A DNA stretch of 64,000 bases, taken from positions 84,088,340 to 84,152,339 of the forward strand of contig CM043971.1 in assembly GCA_014529385.2 (NCBI GenBank). The letters are read 5' to 3'. The stretch's first letter is position 1. Each line of letters starts with the position of its first letter. Positions 58,840-64,000 of this stretch are shown here, piece by piece. Source of the stretch: Adiantum capillus-veneris. Lineage: Eukaryota > Streptophyta > Polypodiopsida > Polypodiales > Pteridaceae. A program made the translations under genes and the position numbers. A model generated the notes under the pieces. It searched no databases. It was given only the letters and a program-made list of their open reading frames with translations, and had not been told where the DNA came from.

Positions 58840-59376
58840 TGACTTTCGATACTAAAAAATGGCTGAAATGAGCGTCGCAATAGAGAGTCCACATTGTGGT
58901 TGGGAGAGAAAGCTATATAGGAAGAGCTTATGGATGAATATATGAAGAAAAGAGACGTACCTAATGTGGTCAAAAGCTGAGCACTCAAGTAGTGTGTGGT
59001 ACTCACTCTCTCGCACTTGACGAGGACATAAGGTGCAAAGTCGATAAGACTCCGCGTCAGTGCTCCAACCTCTTGTCTCGCAACGTAGAGAATGAGAGCT
59101 AAGAAGAATGGAGGCAATGGTGCGGATCGCACTCAACGGGATGGGCTCAAGGATGTAGGAATGGGTTCGGTTACCTCGTTCAGAGAAGAAGAGAGATTTA
59201 TAGTTTAGGGCAACGTGTGTGGTGTAATGGTGGCTGAAGCGAGAACCTCTGGATTTCTCCCAAACCGTGATACATTGGTGTTGTAAGAAGGCCTCATTAA
59301 CTTGGGATTCAATCAAAGCATCCTTGACCAAGTGACATGCATCCCATCTTCCAAACCATTCCTTGATGTCAAGCAT
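58840..59376 (-). pseudogene. LINE ORF2 C-terminal zinc region
   Basis: The frame carries EWFGRWDACHLVKDALIESQ and, near its end, CTLCPRQVRESEYHTLLEC, a C-x2-C-x9-H-x4-C motif found at the C-terminus of plant LINE ORF2. Two overlapping frames end at 58852 and 58833. Confidence 0.75.
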
Positions 59377-59424
59377 CCACCCCGAACTTAGTATTTTGCT
59401 CTTGCATGTCTTTTGGACCTTTTA

Positions 59425-59905
59425 ACTTGCTTCATATGTAATTCTAGGAAGTTGATGCAAAGGGCTACGTTGTGGTCTTAAGCATGTACTCCACAACCCT
59501 TTGCATGCCAAGTCCTCAATGGGAAGCGATCTAGACTCAAGAAGTAAGAGCATGTAGGGTGTTTGTGTCTTGACTTGGAGAAAGTTGGTGAGAAAACGCT
59601 TTTGGAAATTCTCAAACTCTTTCCAAGTAGACTTCCCGATGCTTCCACCCACACCCCACATATGACTTGCTTCATATGTAATTCTAGGAAGTTGATGCAA
59701 AGGGCTACGTTGTGGTCTTAAGCATGTACTCCACAACCCTTTGCATGCCCAAGACCTCAATGGGAAGTGATCTAGACTCAAGAAGTAAGAGCATGTAGGG
59801 TGTTTGTGTCTTGACTTGGAGAAAGTTGGTGAGAAAACGCTTTTGGAAATTCTCAAACTCTTTCCAAGTAGACTTCCCGATGCTTCCACCCCACACCTCC
59901 ACTCC
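59425..59905. repeat. 240-bp tandem duplication within LINE ORF2
   Basis: Copies at 59425-59664 and 59665-59905 both start ACTTGCTTCATATGTAATTC. They are almost identical apart from single-base changes near 59515/59750 and their last 15 bases. The duplicated protein segment (STWKEFENFQKRFLTNFLQV, LLLLESRSLPIE) therefore appears twice. Confidence 0.95.
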
Positions 59906-61284
59906 ATAAAGAAGCACCGGTGTCACCAATGTGTCAAAGAGGTACTTTTTGAGAGCCCAACGCTTGATCTCTCCAGCATTGCACATGTTCTCAAATGCAT
60001 AATAAGCCCTCTTTCCGGCTTCCAAGCAACGCATTGCACAATCCTTACATTTCTAATTGGATGGAACCTCAAGGCCAAGGTACTTGAAGTGATCTATCAC
60101 TTCAAGTTGCTCATTATTGTATACAATGCATGGATTTTCATCATTCAGGGTCTTTACAAGCATAACCTTGGTTTTGGATCTATTCACGATCAGTCCACTA
60201 TGTAGGCAAAAGTGTTCCAAGACACTCATAAGCTTTTGTGCATCTTCTAAGGTATATGCCAAGAGCACTACATCATTGGCATAAAGCAAAATCATGATCA
60301 CCACATTTCCAATCTTAATCTCTTCTATGCCTTCTTGATGCATAAAATCAAGAAGTATGCATTCCAATTCATCAATGAGCAGCCCAAAGAGGGTTGGGGA
60401 AAGTGGCATCCTTGTTTGACACCAATGGTGCTTGCAAAAAAAATTGAAATTCCATCTCCCATAAGTAATCGACATATCACTTTTTGGTAGATGCAAAAGA
60501 CTGCATGCATAAATTCTCTCAGCACTTGAAGGCTTTGCATACGTCTCCAAAGATTTTCTCGCGGTACCATGTCAAAAGCTTTCTTGAAATCCACAAAGCA
60601 ACAATGCAACTTTTTGCCTTTCAATCGAGACGCTTCAATAAGAACTCGAAGAGTGACAAGGTGATCAATAGTGCTATGATGCTTTCGACAACCTGCTTGG
60701 CCAGGCACACGTTTGCCATTCTTTTCAGCACATTCACTTATCTTCATCTCTATGATACATCCAAATAACTTTTCCATCAAAGAACCAACCATTATAGTGT
60801 GATAGTTGTTCACATTGTTTACATCTCCTCCTTTGTGCAAAGGTTTGATCCAATTTGCGCTCCAATCATGAGGCATGCCATGCTGAAGTGCAAGGTTAAA
60901 CATATCGCATATCCAATATTGTGTTTTCTTGCTTTTCCATTTAATCATTTCATCCTTGACACATTGAAGGTCCCCTGCCTTGCAAGTAGTAAGTTTCTCA
61001 AGCGTGCGGCATGCATCTTCAATGGTAAAGAAGGGAGACATAAACGGAAGGGAGCTACAAAACTCTATCTTATCAACATTCGGTTGCTCATAGAGGTTCT
61101 TGCAATGCATATACATATCCTCAAGAGTCAAGTCGCCAAAGCTCTCAACGTGCTTGCCTTTTAGATCTTGCCAAAACTTGCCACATACATGTGCTTTATC
61201 TTGCGGTAAAAGACGTTGTTTTTTGACTTCCCACCTTCTCCTCTTCTTTTGAACAAGTGCTTTGTATGTGTCTGAACATTCCAA
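59705..61284 (-). pseudogene. LINE ORF2 reverse transcriptase
   Basis: Motifs in order: WIKPLHKGGDVNNVNNYHTI, GRKHHSTIDHLVTL-like sequence, CCFVDFKKAFDMVPRENLW, GVKQGC (frameshift at about 60410), SPTLFGLLIDELEC, LLYANDVVLLA and HFKYLGLEV. The catalytic box is YAND instead of YADD, so one metal-binding Asp is Asn. The linker piece 60034-59705 (KRAYYAFENMCNAGEIKRW, LYGVEVWGGSIG) follows. The enzyme is inactive. Confidence 0.88.
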
Positions 61285-62430
61285 CTAAACTTCCTTGTCT
61301 TTGCTTGCATCCAATCTTAGCAAGTGTTTTCGGGATTGACTACATTCCATGTCAAACCATTTCTTCTTGGTGCTACCCTTCTTAGACCTTTTGCAAGACA
61401 TGTGTTTCACCGAAAAGCATTCCTTCGCACAAGAGAAATTTACTTCTTTGAAAACTTTCCACTTGCATTCTAATATTGGTCTCTCTTGATGTTCTATCAT
61501 GCTTAACATTTGGTCCACCATATTAGCATATATAAGTTCTCGTTTGAAGTCTAGATGTAGGTATAAATGATTCACATCATGATTGGAGGCTACATGCTCA
61601 GGCCGTTTACCACACTTGAGGTCAATACATAACATCCTATGATCCGATTCCGGATCTCACCAAATGTAAATCTTTGTATTAATTCTAGAGTGGCTTCCGA
61701 GAACAACATATAGTCAATCATGCTATCACCATTGTACTTTCTACATGTAAATTCATTGCTGCCTTGCCATAGTGATACACCATTTGCAATGATCATTCCG
61801 GTAGTATTGCACATATGTAGAAGTGACTTTCCATAGTGATCCAGTTCTTTTGCATCATTAGAACTTTGATTATACATGTATGAGTCATCCATTCTTCTTG
61901 AGACATGCAGCATGTTTACTTGTTGTGTGTCGTGTTGTAATGTATTTGTGCAAGCATTCATGTCTCCAAAAACAATGACTTCACCTTGATCCTTGTAATG
62001 AGCAATGTCTTCCTCTAGTTCAACAAAGGGCTGATCTCTATCCATATCCAAGCGAGCATAAAAGTTAGAGTCATAGTGAGGAATGTAGCAACCGGACACA
62101 AACATGACTTGACCATTTGGTGGGTTGATTTTCAGTCTCATAAGTAGTGTTTATACTTATGTTCTTTGAAAATGGAAATATCTTTCAAACCCTTTTTGGT
62201 CATACATGCTATGCCTCCTTGGACTCTTCGTTGGTTTGCATTTTTGGCCCACATCAAAGAATGCACATCGTATTTGTCAAATCCAAGAATTTGTTACGCA
62301 ACATGCTCCCATGTTACGACAAGAAGTATCACATCGGAGTCATTGGTAAGCTCATCAATGCCAATTCCCGCATTCCATGGATACCCGTTACAATCCCAAA
62401 AGCTTATTCACAAGCGTGAGTTGGTCTCAT
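61285..62430 (-). pseudogene. LINE ORF2 endonuclease
   Basis: Pieces read NGYPWNAGIGIDELTND, then VTWEH, then QGGIACMTKKGL (about 62400-62180). After a stop, MRLKINPPNGQVMFVSGCYIPHYDSN and EVIVFGDMNACT (62141-61950) are AP-endonuclease landmarks (GDxN present). The frame is lost near 61640. A further piece (61635-61285) is the linker to RT. Confidence 0.82.
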
Positions 62431-62443
62431 AGATCATGTATCC

Positions 62444-63070
62444 CTATTTGTTGGGTGGACTTGCATCCTCCTCAAGTGGCCTTTCTTCTAGAGATGACAC
62501 CTTAACCTTCTTGCTTCTTTCCTCATATGCTTTGCGACGTACATTTTGTTGCATAAAAGTGAAATCCTCATATACATTACAACCCGTTCCTTTGAGGTAG
62601 ATCCAACTATCATCAAGGATGATCTTTCTCTTTACCTCATCAGCCATGGTACATACAATAGGTCTTTCTTCGGAGCGAGGGACTCCTTGTTTTCCACTCG
62701 ATGTGCACCATAAGCCATAATTCCTGACATGCCAAAGTGTGTAGCAAAAAAACCTTCAATAGCAACCGCAAGAGATTGGGGTGCTTCCATGCTTTCCTCC
62801 TTGATTCCACGAATGATGATGTTCTTTGAGCGTTTTTGTCGTTCTTGCAATTCTTGAGTATCCACATTCTCTATATTCTTTGCTTGGACAACGGCTTGCA
62901 TGATAGAAGATGTAGAAACCACATTATTCTTACATATATCAGCCCATGATTTGGATACACTTCTGATCTCACATACATCATGGCATATTGTATCTATCAT
63001 TTTCTCTTTCAATACGTTGTCAGGAGTTTTTTGGAGCAAGGGATTGCGCATATGTACATACACATGCATG
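62444..63070 (-). pseudogene. LINE ORF1 (RNA-binding protein)
   Basis: The first piece (63069-62632) has a helical region (VQAKNIENVDTQELQERQKR) followed by SKNIIIRGIKEE, the first strand of the L1 ORF1 RRM. The second (62647-62444, ADEVKRKIILDDSWIYLKGT ... QQNVRRKAYEERSKK) resembles the C-terminal domain of L1 ORF1. A frameshift near 62640 separates them. Confidence 0.65.
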
Positions 63071-64000
63071 GTGCATCAAATAAAGGATTGCCCATTTTCC
63101 TTAGCCAGGTGGTTATGTGGGGCCCACATGTGTACAGGTAGGACAGGGTGTATATAGTGCATCGATTTTCACTAGTATCAGTACCACTGTGTTTTTTCTA
63201 CAATAAGGAGGAGTTGGTAGCGCGTAAAAATTCTCGAGGAAGCTATCCACGGGCCGACGACGTGAGGTCAGCAAGTGCGTCAGATGGCATCTAGTGGCGT
63301 CAGGAGGGCGAACGAGGTCAATATTTGCACGCGGATGAGGACGGACACAACGTGGGTGTTTTCTTGTGAGAGTTATGCAGAAAGGTCATCATTAGGACCA
63401 ATTTTTGGGGCCACTTCACGTGGTGGCGAGATGCATTATTGGAAAAAAGCTGAGTGCCAGGTGTGCAAATGATGCAAAAAGGTGACAACTATGCACTACG
63501 AGGTCAGTTTTTGGCCTGTTCGGGGTCCGTTTGAGGTCATCTAAAAGGCCAAGGGTGCCCAAGTAATAAAGCTAAGTGTGGGAACTGAAAAAAGAGAGAG
63601 AAGACCAGAAAAAACGTGGAGAAGAGAGGAGGAACAGCCGCAGGTGTGTGTTTGCTCATTTTGGAGCCTGTTTTGGCCGTAAACTGCTCATCCGAGGTCG
63701 GATTTGAGCACTTTGACATTGTAGACTGGGGTTTTGGGCCGTTCTAGACGCAATGGCGCTGTCCATTTTGCCAAATTCCTCACTCTTTTCCTGCTGTTTT
63801 TCTGTGTAAGTTTCTCCTATAAGTGAAGTTTCTGCTCTAGTTTGTGATTGTATCTGGCTTATTTTACCTATATTGTGTGAGCTATTTGCCCCATTGGTGT
63901 TGGCCCAAGCTCAATTATATCTAAACATCAGAAATTCTCCTCTTTTGAGTTGAGTTATTTTGGGTGTGTGTGTGTGTGTGTGTGTCTCTGTGTGGAGTGG
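63071..64000. other. No recognised gene; possibly LINE 5' leader
   Basis: Mixed composition, several short ORFs with no resemblance to known families, ending in a (GT)n run at about 63965-63985. It could be the 5' untranslated region of the LINE, but no boundary can be set. Confidence 0.4.

Overview
This window looks like the repeat-filled nuclear DNA of a land plant with a large genome. The signs are nested LTR retrotransposons of plant lineages (dual-RNase-H Tat-type Gypsy, a chromodomain Gypsy, Copia), En/Spm-type CACTA transposons with plant TNP2 and TnpA genes split by short GT-AG introns, a LINE, small foldback elements and very long GA, CA and G tracts. I cannot name the species; a fern or gymnosperm is a guess from the repeat style. 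Only one intact-looking single-copy host-type gene is visible, an intronless coiled-coil RING protein (44826-45548, minus).

Layout. 1-5189: 3' half and 3' LTR of a Tat-type Gypsy element (RLG-1, plus), apparently inserted in the reverse-transcriptase start of a Copia element (RLC-1, minus, 5190-8668). 8730-12634 and 20680-21048: an old, rearranged CACTA element (CACTA-A) holding two tandem copies of a TnpA-like pseudogene. 12635-20679: a complete CACTA element (CACTA-B, plus) inserted in the second copy. Its 3-bp target duplication TTG can be read directly because the first tandem copy keeps the empty site. CACTA-B carries a TNP2 transposase gene, a TnpA-like gene, subterminal AGCGACGC repeats and a captured fragment of a host HIPP gene (heavy-metal-associated isoprenylated protein) with an HMA metal-binding motif and a C-terminal CaaX box. 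21671-28541: a second complete but more decayed CACTA element (CACTA-C, minus, duplication ACA). 28542-29098 and 40982-41719: a retroelement gag with zinc knuckles, split by a Tat-type Gypsy element (RLG-2, minus, 29099-40981) with about 2.4-kb LTRs. 41720-42423: an LTR-like sequence followed by an initiator-Met-type primer site. 43.6 kb: a possible hAT remnant. 44285-44650 and 47433-47826: foldback elements, the second enclosing a tRNA-like sequence. 48071-56926: a complete chromodomain Gypsy element (RLG-3, minus, duplication GATGG). 58760-63070: a decayed LINE (minus) with both ORFs.

How it fits together. The order of insertions can be read: CACTA-A is older than RLC-1 and CACTA-B, RLC-1 is probably older than RLG-1, and the gag at 28.5/41 kb is older than both CACTA-C and RLG-2. 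Every mobile-element coding region that can be compared carries a few stops or frameshifts. CACTA-B and RLG-3 are nearly intact, so they are probably the youngest. No multi-gene host system was found. The most unusual signals are the captured HIPP fragment, a stop codon shared by three TnpA copies, a conserved palindromic leader block in two CACTA elements, and extra leader ORFs ahead of gag in RLG-2.
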